Of a stretch of DNA of 64,000 nt, positions 24,158-36,509 are shown piece by piece. A program made the position numbers and the translations under genes. The notes under the pieces were generated by a model. That model saw only the letters and a program-made list of their open reading frames with translations, searched no databases and was not told the DNA's origin. The DNA is taken from assembly GCA_026214975.1 (NCBI GenBank), contig CM047805.1, forward strand, positions 65,387,383-65,451,382, read 5' to 3'. Source of the DNA: Gentiana macrophylla. Lineage: Eukaryota > Streptophyta > Magnoliopsida > Gentianales > Gentianaceae. Numbering within the stretch: the stretch's first letter is position 1; each line of letters opens with the position of its first letter.

Positions 24158-24685
24158 CTCGTGTCATTAATCAAGTATAGCTTATTTTATTAAAAGTAAA
24201 TTCATAAATAGTGTGAATAGAGTCTGTTAATTAATTTATATAGCATAGAATTAACCTATTAGTGTCGTAAAATAGATCTGGGCAGTTTCTTCAGATTTCA
24301 CTTCATTCTTGGCCGGCAAATGAACTCCTGTTCATTTGAGGAGCCCAGCTTTTTCAGGCGTCGCCGCTCCGTTTCGTTTTACATAATTTCTACTTTGTGT
24401 TCTCGTGTTTTTCATAATTTTTAGAGTCTGTTTTAGTTTCATTTTAATTATATAGTCTAGTTAAAGGCCTAGCCTTTTAAGTTTTTAATTGTTTTATTGT
24501 TTTTTGTTATTTTATGTACGCAACTCGGAAATCGAAGGAACCGCTTGAGCCATATTATCCTGAAATAGAGAAATTTGCAAGGCGAAATAGGAAGTTAGCT
24601 AGAGAACTGGCTAAACAAGGAGAAGAGGATCCGAATATTGAGGAAAGCGAGCACGAATTGGAAGAAGGACATACAACTGATCATT

Positions 24686-24690
24686 CTGAG
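24686..24690 (+). other. Target-site duplication of the solo LTR in gag (ctgag)
   Basis: CTGAG precedes the solo LTR and recurs at 26169-26173. Removing one copy plus the LTR restores the gag frame exactly. Confidence 0.9.
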
Positions 24691-26168
24691 TGTTTGGATG
24701 GTTTTGCATCATTAAACAAAAACAATTTATAAACCCTAACCTATATGCAAAACTAACTCCTAACCGGCCGAATACCGGGTAATTGCTAGTAAAGCGGGAT
24801 AAGTAAGGGGTCAATCCATAGGGAATTGGGTTGTTGAATCCAGTTTTATTAATTCCTTTCGATTGTTACTTATGAAAACAAATAAACGAAAGAACAAACA
24901 TATAAACACATAGAACAGATAAAATAAATCTAAGCTATAACAACTAAGAAAAACATAAAAGAAAGATACATGGAATCAACCAATATACAAACCAAGTGAT
25001 TTCAATCCAAGTTCATCTCATGATTTTAATTCGATATTGTGGTTTCACCTTTACACGAGATACAAACTCCTAATCTCTTAGTGAATCCGTTTCTCAAGCT
25101 ATGAACTCCTAATCTCTTAGTGAATTCAATTATCGATCTCTCCTCTCTCGAATGTTGAGACCAATTTCCATACAAAACGAAGGTGTAGATTCAAGTTAAC
25201 TCTCGTATTTTAGAATCTAGCAACCTAGATAATTAACCAATTAATTTGTCACAAATTAACGATTAAAGATCCTATCTTTCTATGGTGATCTAGCCTAACA
25301 ACGATTCTCATCTACGTTAGACAACAATTAGCAACCAATCTCTCGATCTAGTCACACAATAGCATCATAAATCATAGAAAGATACAAAACAAATCAAAGA
25401 TCACGAAAATTAACAAAGGATTGAATAAATTAAAAGATAAACTCACATAGTTTGGTACAATGGATGATCTCCATGAATCAACAAACGAAAATAAAGCATC
25501 CTAATCTAACCCGGATCACCCGAGCACAAGGCTCGGGTGACCGCCCTGGAAACCTCGAAGTGCGCGGCTTTGAGTAGTATTTGGTGTATGAAGAATTTTT
25601 GATATCTTTTAGGGTTGGGGCGCAATTTGCTTTTATAGAGTTTTAAGTCGCCAGGGCTAAGTCGGGCGGACGGACGCCCGGCGGACGGACGCCCGTCCAA
25701 CTGCTTTGGACGCTAGGGCAGACGCTCGTCCATACAACGTCCAAACTCTCTGTTCTGATTTCTTCTCCTGGACGCCAGTTTGATTTAATGGACGTCCGTC
25801 CGTAGTGGACGGGACATGAACGAACGTCCATCATGCCTGGAAGCTGATTTCTTCATCTTTATCCTTTCCTTCTCATCCCTATCTCTTCTCTTCATCAGAA
25901 AATCCGAATGCAGCCTCTTCTAATCCTCTTTTAGCTCGAGAACATGTATCTAAAAGATAATAAAACAAACCAAAGCGTAACATAACTCCAAAATAATATA
26001 AAATCACAATTTAAGCACATAATTCATTACGTTTAGCAATTTAACTATTGAAAACACCACTTGCTCAATATTTCAATTATAAAGCTCGATTTCTATGAAA
26101 AACATCCACATATGGGGGAAATTGATATAAAACATATCGTTAAAAATACTATAAATTCACCATAAACA
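24691..26168 (-). mobile_element. Solo LTR (1478 bp, gypsy-like, minus strand) inside element A gag
   Basis: TG...CA ends (TGTTTGGATGG ... CCATAAACA on plus) and a perfect ctgag duplication, with no internal region, make this a solo LTR left by LTR-LTR recombination. Promoter-like TATAAAAG lies on the minus strand at 25630-25637. Upstream of it on that strand is a block of GGACGCCCGTCC-type palindromes (25670-25830); downstream is a CTCGGGTGACC/GATCACCCGAG block (25516-25540). It shares segments with the solo LTR at 53107-54622, including a gaga-ttagga and CTAGATCACCATAG region, so the two are one family. Confidence 0.88.
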
Positions 26169-27931
26169 CTGAGCATTCTGAATCTGAGGCAGAAATGGAA
26201 GGCATTCTGAACAATCTGAACCAGGTATTTAATCCTGAAGTTATTTATAATGCCAATAATGTTAATAATGTGAATAATCTTAATGCTAATAATGGAAACC
26301 AAGCCCTAGCTCAAGGAGCGAGGCGTACTTTACAAAGTTATGCAACACCTACTATTGAGCAATTCATTCCCGATATCGTAGCACCGCAAGACCCTACGGA
26401 AGTCTACCACCCTAGGCCTAATGTAATTCAAATGGTGACCAACTATTTCACTTTTCATGGAATCCAAAACGAGGATCCTGGTGTTCACGTGACAAATTTG
26501 TTGGAAATCGTTAGCAATGTGAAGCCAGAACTAATCCCGGAGGGTAACATTCGTCTTAAGCTTTTCCCTTTCACTTTGAAAGATAAAGCTAAGCAATGGC
26601 TTCTCTCTTTAGAGGCTGGATCAATCACTACTTGGGAACAATTGTTGCAAAAATTCATGAATAAGTATTTTCCTTTAGGAAAAACCTTTAAGTTACGCCA
26701 GGATATCTTAGGATTTAAGCAACAACCTGGGGAGAGTTTTGATCAAGCTTGGGAGCGTTTTAAGGAAGCTATGAGAAAGTGTCCACATCATGATATCTCT
26801 CTTTGTCTTTTAATGCAAACTTTTTACCATGGATTGAGAGAGACTGAGAAAATTAGAGTAGACGCCTCTAGCAATGGAGCGTTTGTTCTTTTATCTCTCG
26901 AGGAGGCACAAGGAAAGATGGAGCAAATAGCAATGAATAGTCAATGGGGAGGCAATGACATAGCTACTGTGAATATGGCCGCTGACATATTTGAGGATAG
27001 TGCATCTACCAAAATCTTAGAACAACAGTCTGTTATCAACAATAAGGTAGATGGAATGCAAGAGAGGATGGAAAGAGTAGAGAAAAGGACTGGAATCGAA
27101 GTAATACCTCAAAGTGAGAATGCTGGTACTAAAGAAGCCAACTTTATTGGGAGACAAAGAAATCAATGGGGAGGATATAAGCCTAATCATAACCATCCTG
27201 GATTCTGATATAGTGACCCTAATGCAGGAGAAGGGCCTAAACCGCCTACTATTTATGTACCACAGAAAACTAAAACTTTTGGTTGGGAAGCTGCGATAGA
27301 AAAATTGAGCAATGTCGTTACTGACAATATGGGACAACTTTCAAAATCGATGGCTGAGTTAGCCACTAACTTTAGCCAATATTGTCAGAAAAACGATGCT
27401 AAGGTGACCAATCAAGAAGCCATCGTCTAAAATCTCACTCACCAAATAGGACAATTAGCTGAGCAAGTCTCAACTAGACCTCCTGGAGGATTGCCAAGAA
27501 CCACTGATAAAAATCCTAAGGACTTGAATGCGATCATAACTAGAAGTGGGAAAGAAGTAACTCCACCATCTCTAAAAGAGAAAGAGAAAACCGTAGAGAG
27601 TAAGGATGGTGAGCCAAGCAAGGAAGGAAGTGCCTCTGGTACCTTGCCGGAGCAAGAAACCTATAAGGAACCTGCTGGCCCTAGAGTGGAGCTTTATAAT
27701 AACAAGTATCCTATTTTCACTGATGTCGATCCTTCAACCATACCTTATCCTCCACGCAAATCTAAGCCTAAGGTTGATGACAAAAGGTATAAGAAGTTCA
27801 TTGATATTTTTAGAAAGTTACACATCAATATACCTTTAGTTGAAGCACTTGCTGAGATGCCTGAGTACACCAAGTTCTTAAAAGAAGCTGTCTCTACTAA
27901 GAGGAAACTCCTAGATTTAGAGACCATTTGA

Positions 27932-28525
27932 CTAAATGAGGAGTGCTAAGCCATTCTTCAACATAAGTTGCCCGCTAAGTGCAAGGATCCGGGAAGTTTT
28001 CTCATTCCCTGCACCATAGGTAACGTATGCTTGAACAAGGCCTTGTGTGATCTAGGAGCGAGCGTAAATCTGATGCCTCTATCCATTTTTCAAAAGATAG
28101 GTATGAAAGATCTTAAAAAGACTTCAATTACTTTGCAATTAGCTGATCGATCGGTTAAGGAACCTTGTGGAGTGGTTGAGGATGTGCTAGTAAGAGTTGA
28201 GAAGTTTGTGTTTCCTATCGAATTTGTTGTGCTAGATATGGAAGCTAACTACGAAGTGCCCCTAATCTTAGGAAGACCTTTTATGGCCAATAGTATGACG
28301 CTTATCAATGTTTACAAAGGAGAGTTAGTGTTGAGAGTTAATGGAGATGAAATAGCGTTCAACGTGTTTGACACTATGAAGACACCTGATGACGGAGAGG
28401 ATGCATGTTTCATGTTGGATTCTGTTGACAAGCTTGTCAATGACTTCCAACAATATGAGGATATTAAGGATTTCCTTGAGGCTACTCTAGATTTAGAGGA
28501 TGAAGTTCCATATGAAAAGAGGTAG
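27932..28525 (+). pseudogene. Element A protease (aspartic, retroviral-type)
   Basis: In the same frame as gag, from about 27968: a protease of some 110-150 residues with the active-site triad region CDLGASVNLMPLS (Asp at about codon 28 of the block). The Athila variant DLGA replaces the usual DTG/DSG. It is followed by a hydrophobic ...VPLILGRPF flap/substrate segment, as in retropepsins. It would cleave the gag-pol precursor inside the particle. It is closed by an in-frame TAG at 28523-28525; the short linker beyond has TAA at 28610-28612, after which the same frame enters RT. No residue of the triad is lost, so damage is limited to the stops. Confidence 0.88.
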
Positions 28526-31500
28526 GAAGAGAAAGTGATATGGCCTGGATGTAGTAGAAGAACCCCTGGCCATGTAGAGGAGATGAAGTCTACCGAGGTT
28601 GAGAAATTCTAACATAGACCGACATGGCATAAGTTCTTTGAACTTAAGCTAACCGGACAAAAGTTAAAGACCTCGTTAGAAGAACCACCTACCAATCTGA
28701 CGTTGAAGCCTCTGCCTGCACATTTCAAGTATGTATTCCTTCAAGACGAGACAATGCCGCTTATTATTTCTTCTTCCTTGAGTGAAATACAAGAAGAAAA
28801 GCTGATGAGAGTGTTGAGAGAGTATCACGGAGCATTTGGATGGACAATAGCTGGTATTAAAGGCATTAGCCCTAGCGTGTGCATGCATAAAATCTTTGTC
28901 GATCCTGCAAAGAAAGCGGTTGCACAACCCCAAAGACGGTTGACTCCACAATTGAAGGACGTGGTTAGGGATGAAGTTATTAAGATGTTAGAAATGGGAA
29001 TCATCTTTCCTATCTCTGATAGTGAATGGGTTAGCCCGATCCACGTAGTTCCTAAGAAGGGAGGTTTGATTGTACAAGCTAATGAGTTAAATGAGTTGAT
29101 TCCTGTTAGACTCATTACTGGTCATAGAGTATGCATTGAATTTAGGAAGTTGAATGATGCAACTCGCAAAGACCATTTCCCTCTTCCCTTTATTGATCAA
29201 ATGCTCGAGAGACTGAGCAGACATGCGTTTTATTGTTTCCTTGACGGTTACTCGGGATACTATCAAATTCATATATCACCCGAGGATCGTGAGAAGTCCA
29301 CTTTTACATGTCCGTATAGAACCTTTGCTTGTAATAGAATGCCCTTTGGTTTGTGCAACGCACCAGCAACGTTTCAAAGATGCATGATTTCTCTGTTTGC
29401 TGATATGGTTGAAGATTTCCTAGAGATCTTTATGGATGATTTCTCCGTATTTGGAGATGATTTTGATTCATGTCTCACGCATCTAGCAAGAGTGTTGAAG
29501 AGATGCGAGGAGACGAATCTGGTGCTTAACTGGGAGAAATGTCATCTTTTAGTTATTGAAGGTATAGTACTTGGCCACCGTATTTCAAAGAACGGTATAG
29601 AGGTGGATAGGGCAAAAGTAGAGGTGATTGAAAAACTTCCTCCACCAACCAATCTTAAGACATTGCGAGGTTTTCTTGGCCACGCGGGATTCTATCGTCG
29701 GTTTGTGAAGGACTTTTCCTTAATCTCTAGACCTCTTACTGAATTATTGGCAAAAGATGTGCCATTTGTGTTTACTAATGAGTGCATGAAAGCTTTCAAT
29801 GAGTTAAAGAGCATTCTTATTACTGCACCCATTCTGATTGCGCCTGATTGGAATCTACCTTTTGAGTTGATGTGCGATGCAAGTGATACTGCTGTAGGTG
29901 CTGCCTTGGGACAAAGAAAAGACAAGATCTTTAGGCCCATCTGCTATGCTAGTCGAACTCTAAATACTTCTCAAAGGAATTATGCAACTACTGAGAAAGA
30001 GCTTCTAGCTATTATCTTTGTGTTTGACAAGTTTAGATCTTATCTAGTGGGATCCAAAGTCACTGTTTGGACTGACCATGCGGCTTTGAAGTATCTTTTA
30101 GCCAAACAAGATTCCAAACCACGGCTATTAAGATGGATTCTACTATTGCAAGAGTTTGATGTAGAAATCCGTGACAAGAAAGGATCTGAGAATTTGGTTG
30201 CGGATCATCTTTCCCATTTACAAATAGAGGATAATGAGCCAATGACCGAGATTGGAGAAACATTTCCTGATGAGCAATTATTCTCCATCACGGCCAAACA
30301 TGGAAAGAATGATTGCGCTGCAGTATCTTCGCATGTTGAGGTTTTGAAGGATAAAAAACAACCATGGTTTAAAGACTTTTTGAATTATCTATCCGCGAAA
30401 TACTTGCCACCAAATCTCAACCCCCAAGAAAGAAAGAAATTCTTTAAGGATCTTAGGCACTATTATTGGGAAGAGCCCTATCTGTTTAAGCTAGGATCTG
30501 ACAATGTCTTTAGGAGATGTGTGCCGGAAGAGGAGATGTATGATATCCTTAGACATTGCCACGCTTATGAGGCCGGAGGACATTATGAAGGAGACAAGAT
30601 GGATGAAAAAGTTCTCCAATATGGTTTTTACTGGCCCACTTTGTTCAAAGATGCGCATCAATATGCTAGATCTTGTCATTCTTGCCAAATGACGGGAAAT
30701 ATCTCGAGAAGGAATGAAATGCCACTGAAGAATATCCTAGAGGTGGAACTCTTTGATGTTTGGGGTATTGATTTTGTAGGACCCTTTACTTCATCTTTGT
30801 CCAACTGCTATATCTTAGTGGCGGTCGACTACGTGTCCAAATGGGTTGAGGCCATTGCTTCGCCTACTAACGATGCAAAAGTTGTACTGAAGTTCTTAAA
30901 GAAGAATATTTTTACGCGGTTTGGAACCCCTCGTGCCATTATTAGTGATAATGGAAGCCATTTTTGTAATAGGCCGTTTGAAAAGTTGATGATTAAGTAC
31001 GGGGTTAGACACAAGTTAGCTACTGCATATCACCCTCAAACAAGTGGACAAGTTAAGGTTACAAATCGAGAAATAAAGCGCATTTTGGAGAAAACTGTGA
31101 ATACGACTAGAAAGGATTGGTCGTTGCGATTAGATGATGCTTTATGGGCTTATAGAACTGCTTATAAGATGACTATTGGTATGTCCCCCTATAAGATTGT
31201 TTTTGGAAAAGCATGTCATCTACCGGTTGAACTTGAACACCGTGCCATGTGGGCTACGCGTATGTTGAATTTTGATGAGAGTTTGGCTGGAGAAAGAAGA
31301 TTGTTGGAATTGACTCGCCTAGAGGAGTTTCGTCTGGAAGCCTATGAGAATGCCAAAATATTTAAGGAGTGCACAAAGAAATTTCATGATAAGAAGATAT
31401 TGGACTGCACCTTTAAGGAAGGCGATCTGGTTATTCTTTACAATTCGCGCTTGAGACTCTTTCCTAGAAAGTAAAATCACGATGGTATGGCCCTTATCAA

Positions 31501-31656
31501 GTGAGTAAGGTTTTCCTTTCTGGAGCTGTTGAGGTGTTAAACCTTAAGGATCAATCCACTTTTGTGGTTAATGGACACCGTGTGAAACATTACATTGGTC
31601 TTGGTCAAGGAACGGAGGAGGAAGTCTTCACTCTTGAAGATCCTACCTATACTTAA
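28526..31656 (+). pseudogene. Element A pol: reverse transcriptase, RNase H, integrase (Athila-type)
   Basis: One open frame from 28613 to 31471 holds all enzymes. [61 protein letters not shown] and the catalytic FMDD ([12 protein letters not shown] for Y is usual in Athila). RNase [30 protein letters not shown] give the D-E-D-D set. Integrase: zinc-binding H..H and CHSCQ, then GIDFVGPF and SDNGSHF supply the two aspartates. The third acidic residue is changed: [12 protein letters not shown] has Lys (codon 31055-31057) where relatives have Glu. A one-base loss near 31472 makes a TAA; the C-terminal WYGPYQVSKVF ... FVVNGHRVKHY continues in the next frame to a TAA at 31654-31656. Confidence 0.92.
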
Positions 31657-33103
31657 ACCATCGTTGAGTTAAGTTGGGCTGGCGACTGTAACCTCAGAAC
31701 TATTTCTTGAAAACTATATTTTGTTTTTGTTTTGTTTGAATAAAGTAGCATGAGGCTGTTAAGGTTTTTTCATCTCGCCATGTTCCGATTCTAAGTTCGG
31801 AATAAACGAGGTTTTTTCCTTAATAGCCGCCATGTGAGTTTTGTAGTTTTAACTCTTTGGTTTTCCTTGTCGTTGGTTGTATGAAATAAAGTGGCTTAAT
31901 CTGTTTTTGGATATTCTATATCTAATTACTGCCATGTTATTTTATAACTTCCATTGACATGTTATTAACGGTTTCGTGGAGTTTCTATTTGGTTTGCTTA
32001 AACAGGTCCTCGTTTGCTTCTCCACGACGTGCTTGGATCGCTCTTATATTCTGCATTTACTTGAGAGCCGTTTCCAGATCTAAGTCTTTTTTCTTAAATT
32101 CTCCTTTTTCTTTGTCATTGGGGACAATGCCAAGTTTAAGTGGGGGGTAGGAGACTTAGATATGATGTGTTATAATTGAAAAATTGAATTAAACGGTGAA
32201 AAATGAAAAAATTGAACAAATGCCAAATTAATTATCTCGTACCCTTAGAATTGTGAGTTCTTATACATGGAATTAGTAGGGAATGAACCAAGTTGCATGA
32301 ATAAGTGATCATTTTATACTTATGTGAATGTAAACTTAAGGATATTCATGCCGACTGTTGCAAGTAGTTGTTTATTATTCGATTACTCAATTTGAATCGA
32401 CGAATACCGCACAAATTATAATAACTGAAGAATTATGTGTACATTGCGTAGATGAGTGTTTATGCAGATTAAGTGTCGATATTTATCTGCTGATGTATTA
32501 TTATCTTCTAGCCATCAAAGCGGAGTAATAAGCTTGAGAATTATCTGTGTTTTGACAATGCGTTAAACACTGGACTTGTAGTAACGTAACCAAAGTAGCC
32601 TCGCGCTTCTGGTAATATTCAATGATGTCCACTAACCCGTGAGAAGGGATTATTGCAATGCATACTTTACCTTTAAAACAAATTTCTTTCTTGAGAAGTG
32701 GCAAAGCTTGAAATTATGAAAATGCGAAGAAATTCAAATTTTTAAGAGGCTTTGAGTATTTTCTCGGTCTCCGAGTCCAATAACCTTATGGGTGATGCTC
32801 TTGCTTATTGCACCATTTCTTTAACCATTGCGAGGCTTAAGAAGTGGGAATGCTGATGTTGGTAGGTTAAGACTGCAAAGTTAGCCTAAACTTTAATCTT
32901 GCCACGAATATATAAAACTAATGCACATGCACACAGCACGTCGATTCATAACGAGTAGTGAATAATGGGTACCTTATGAGCATGAATGGTATGAGTTGAA
33001 TCGAGTTTCTTGTAAGTATGATTTGACCATGAAAAAATGTTGTCTTGGGGAATAACTTGTTGATGCTTTGTTCGGGACGATCAAAGTCTAAGTGGGGGGT
33101 AGT
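31657..33103 (+). mobile_element. Element A 3' untranslated region
   Basis: About 1.45 kb with no supported gene, homologous to the 3' regions of B and the array. It has an extra polypurine-like tract at 32139-32150 after GGACAATGCC and the functional tract at 33091-33102. Confidence 0.8.
33091..33102 (+). other. Polypurine tract of element A
   Basis: AGTGGGGGGTAG, directly before the 3' LTR; it primes plus-strand DNA synthesis in LTR elements. Confidence 0.88.
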
Positions 33104-34683
33104 TTATGACGGTCAAATTATACCCGTAAATGTCATTAACATTGTCCTTAAATCGAGATTAATAATATATATTTATATTAAATAACATGTCTATATTGAT
33201 TATTTAATGTTATGTGATTTATAAGATATAATTTGATATTTATCTGTTTTTATTATTTACATACGATTTACTTGCGATAAATATTTATTTTATAGATTGC
33301 GATGAATCGGAAGATATCTATTATCGGAGGAAGTAAATCTCAAAAGAAATCAAAATAAATTCGGAGTGCATTGAAGATAAAAATCGGATCAGCGCGAAAA
33401 GAGGAGTAAGGCATGACAAGAGCCAGCGAGCCAATTCGAAGATCAGGGACTCGCTGGCAGCGACCCCTCAACTCGCTGGGAGCGAGTTCTGCTTTATCTG
33501 GAGATCGGCCGGGAGTTATCTATAATTGTTTTGATATTTTGAAATATATCTTTAGATCAGCTTAAGCCCCTATAAATAGAGCTGTACGAATTTCATTTGA
33601 ACCACACTCTAGAATACTTTTAGAAAAATACAATTCACAACATTTGTTTTATTTGCAATATGTGTTTTCTTTATTTTATGTTCTTTCATTACGGAGTCGT
33701 TAGAATCACCGGTTAGAGATCGTATCAAGGAGTGGGAATCACGCTCGTCTTCGAGGGTAATGTCTAATCTATTATACAATCTTTATTCATAGATCTAATT
33801 TATTTCGTGATGAAGTAGTCGTTTTGTGTATTGATTTCGTGATGTAGTTAATTAACGAACCCATGTTTATGTAGATCTGAGACATAAAAGATGTTTCACG
33901 ATCAAATCTGGTTCAGATCTGAGCTTACTGGCAGCGAGCCTATGTCTCGCTGGTAGCAAGATCTGTGATGTTCTTGATTTGTCTGCGAACGGCTTCGACT
34001 ACGTCAGGTTCTCTGCTTTGTAATTAAAACGAGTAATTAAACCTGATCAACTAATTAATTATTTGTCATCGTAATTTAACATGAGAGCCAAAAAGTGATT
34101 GTTACTTAGGACAGAGATTGAATCGGTGTCTAAGAAGTACGCATAACCATAGGAATGTTGTTTAGATGAGGTTACGGTTTATACCGGCATCCCTAGTTTC
34201 GTATTTGTGTCAGAAGTTATATGAGACGGAGACTAAAAATGTCAAGTCACGTAACGGAGACACGATGATCTAGATGGCCTACCCGGAGCTAGATCTATTT
34301 TAGGGGATGACTCCCGTAGTCAGAATAATTAATCTTAAATGTCTTATTTTGTCTCGTCGTCAATCTACATAGCATGGGAGAGTAATAACTACTAGCGTTA
34401 TCAATACCGTTTGTTAATTTATAAAACCTATAAAAATAAGTGTCTTAGTGTCGTTGTGTCTTTTGTTGGTTTTGTGTTTCTATTGTGTCAATTTTAATTC
34501 TACGTTATTTGTTGGTCGTAGACCGCCTTTAATTTGCTTTTAGTTTAATAAGTCGTATTTCGGTTAAGCCGAGTCTCTGTGAGATTGACCTCGACTCTAT
34601 CTAACTATACTACGATTGAACCTAGTTCTCTTGCTAGTGTGTTATTTAGGTATCGAGTATTTTTATTACTTGACCCGACATCA
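33104..34683 (+). repeat. 3' LTR of element A (1580 bp)
   Basis: Matches the 5' LTR along its full length. The first bases read TTATGACGG, a G-to-T change of the terminal TG. TATAAATA is at 33571-33578; it ends CCCGACATCA. It is followed by tcctg (34684-34688), the right target duplication. Confidence 0.92.
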
Positions 34684-34960
34684 TCCTGCTCCTGCTCCGG
34701 TGAGGAAAATAGTCCTCTAAGTTGGATTTTTTTTTTGGATTTTAGTCCAATACGCCGGATATTGCTGACTGGGCACCGGAATATTTTAAAATTGATGACG
34801 TGGCTGCCATGTGGGATCCTACATGGCTTGTGGGTCCCATTTCTCCTCCATTTGCTAAAAATAGAAAGTTGAGGGAAGAAGTATTCGAATCGGCAACCTT
34901 GTGGTAAAATACCAAGCACTTTGCCATCCAAGCTATAAGTTCAATATGTTTATTATGACA
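34684..34960 (+). repeat. Long-TIR DNA element, left arm continued
   Basis: Continues the arm begun at 22497. It pairs, as an inverted repeat, with 35575-35815 (share TTGCTGACTGG, CACCGGAAT, GTGGGWCCCA and GCAAGCACTTTGCCAT-like words) and with 36266-36509. No transposase is seen. Confidence 0.7.
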
Positions 34961-35110
34961 CAATTATTTACATATGCACGATAACATTTCTTCCAACATT
35001 GTATTTGCCTAATTTAAATAAACTTATTTACAAAATTAATTTAACTGTAGATGATATATATATAAGAGCTCTTGCATAATGTTTATTTTTTTTATAACCT
35101 ATTATTATTA

Positions 35111-35186
<76 letters not shown>

Positions 35187-35574
35187 AAGTCGACCTTACA
35201 TTAGCAGAAGAGTAATAATTATAAATTTTTTTCTTATCTTACTATTAATTTGTATATATTCGGTCAACTTTTTTAATATCATAATTATTACAATTAATGA
35301 TAATCAAATTGTATATCAAACACTGTAGTCTTTTTTGAGAACCAAACATTATAGTCTAATATATTTAATCATTTGTGTTTCAAAAAAAATTAATCTTGTG
35401 TTTCAAAAAAATTAATCACTTTATTAATGTATATGATAATTCTAAATCCACTTACATTTAGGGACGTAGATAGTTTTTTTATTTTATAAAAAAGAACTAC
35501 ATCAAATTAACACGGAAAATTAAACCAAAGGAAACCATATTATGCATAAGTAATAAATCTTTTCATAGTGTAAA
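34961..35574. other. Centre of the TIR element, AT-rich, no gene seen
   Basis: About 600 bp with no ORF of note, dominated by the (ATT)n microsatellite at 35101-35182 and other A/T-rich sequence. It fits a non-autonomous DNA element without coding capacity. Confidence 0.5.
35101..35182 (+). repeat. (ATT)n microsatellite, about 27 units
   Basis: Near-perfect ATT run with one G interruption close to its start. Confidence 0.95.
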
Positions 35575-35815
35575 CATTAAAGTTGTAGCTTAGATGGCAA
35601 AGTACTTGATAGTTTACACCACTAGGTCGCCGGTATGAATCCTTCATGCATCAATTTTTTATTTTTAATAAATGGGGGAGAAGTGGGACCCACCCCCACG
35701 TAGATCCAACATGGCAAATGATGTGGCGTCCATATAAGTTATTTTTGATGATTCCGGTGTCCAGTCAGCAAAAACCGGTGGATATGACTAAAATCCCAAA
35801 AAAAAACCCAACTTA
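35575..35815 (-). repeat. Long-TIR DNA element, right arm (inner copy)
   Basis: Reverse-complement partner of 34716-34960. It ends in ...CCCAACTTA where the MITE at 35816 has inserted. About 150 bp of it are repeated at 36266-36418, so the right arm is partly duplicated. Confidence 0.65.
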
Positions 35816-36262
35816 GAGCAAGAGTAATGGTGATCGGGAGATAAGACTATTAATTGATGATGTTTGGATGATATGGAGAAAGATGATTGGAGGATAAATA
35901 TAGAAGAGTTGTAGGGATAATTTGTGTGTGATGTGATGTTGTAATGGTGATAATATATAAAGATTGTAGAGATTAATTTGTGTGTGATGTGATGTTGTAA
36001 TGGTGATAATCTATTGATTAAAATAATATTAAATATTAAATATTTAAGTTTCTGAATTTATTTCCCGAAAAATGGTGGTTTTGGGCGCTTTTTTTGGGAG
36101 ATGATTGTCTACCTGTCTCTTGTAAAAGAGAGAATAGAGTAGAGAAGCTTACAAAAACATTCTCTATTTTCTTATCATGAATTTTCTTTTAAGAGAATTG
36201 TTTAATCTTATCTGACAAAAATGTTAAAGAATATGGCCAAACTTCATTTACTACGGTTGCTC
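35816..36262. mobile_element. PIF/Harbinger-like MITE (447 bp) with TTA duplication
   Basis: Ends GAGCAAGAGTAATGG and TTTACTACGGTTGCTC form imperfect terminal inverted repeats (GAGCAA/TTGCTC). TTA flanks both sides (35813-35815 and 36263-36265), the 3-bp duplication of Harbinger/Tourist elements. A segment of about 50 bp is duplicated inside (about 35915-36012). It has no coding capacity. Confidence 0.75.
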
Positions 36263-36265
36263 TTA

Positions 36266-36509
36266 GAGGAAATAGGGTAGAAGTGGGACCCACCGCCACG
36301 TAGATTCAACATGGCATATGATGTGGCGTCCATATAAGTTACCATATAAGTTATTTTTGATGATTCCGGTGTCCAGTCAGCATAACCGGCAGATAGGACT
36401 AAAATCCCAAAAAAAAAACCCAACTTAGAGGACTATTTTCCTCATCGGAGCAGAAACAGGACTAAAATCCAAAATAGGCCAACTTAGAGGACTAAAATCC
36501 CAATTTTGC
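36266..36509 (-). repeat. Long-TIR DNA element, outer right terminus
   Basis: Repeats the inner arm (GAAGTGGGACCCACC, GTGTCCAGTCAGC, CCCAACTTAGAG). It then extends through a unique outer part ending AATTTTGC at 36509, the reverse complement of 22497-22549 plus 34689-34715. Confidence 0.7.

Larger units (their letters stand above)
24514..27931 (+). pseudogene. Element A gag (Athila-type capsid/nucleocapsid), interrupted by a solo LTR and in-frame stops
   Basis: Begins MYATRKSKEPLEP at 24514. After 59 codons the frame is broken by a solo LTR (24691-26168) and resumes in the same frame after the ctgag duplication at 26174. The capsid-like Retrotrans_gag region follows (around 26400-26900: FTLKDKAKQWLLSLEAGSI, TWEQLLQKFMNKYFP, PGESFDQAWERFKEAMRKCP), as in other plant Ty3/gypsy gags. 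In-frame stops are TGA 27206-27208, TAA 27428-27430, TGA 27929-27931 and TAA 27947-27949, all without frameshift. The TRSGKE motif and YNNKYPIFTD-like segment before the protease are typical of Athila. The start is the first ATG after the leader and fits the family. Virion assembly is the family role; this copy is dead. Confidence 0.9.
22550..34683 (+). mobile_element. Element A: complete Athila-like Ty3/gypsy retrotransposon (12.1 kb)
   Basis: The order is 5' LTR, tRNA-Asp-type primer-binding site, gag, protease, RT, RNase H, integrase, long 3' UTR, polypurine tract, 3' LTR. Both ends carry the duplication tcctg. The length includes a 1478-bp solo LTR nested in gag. The LTR pair differs by substitutions and small indels (about a dozen differences in the first 190 bases), so the insertion is not recent. 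The element sits inside a terminal arm of the TIR element. Six in-frame stops, a frameshift and a changed integrase residue mean it cannot be autonomous now. Confidence 0.92.

Noticed and set aside
28676..29940. Several 60-96 codon minus-strand frames opposite element A pol
   Set aside because: Shadows of the RT/RNase H coding strand.
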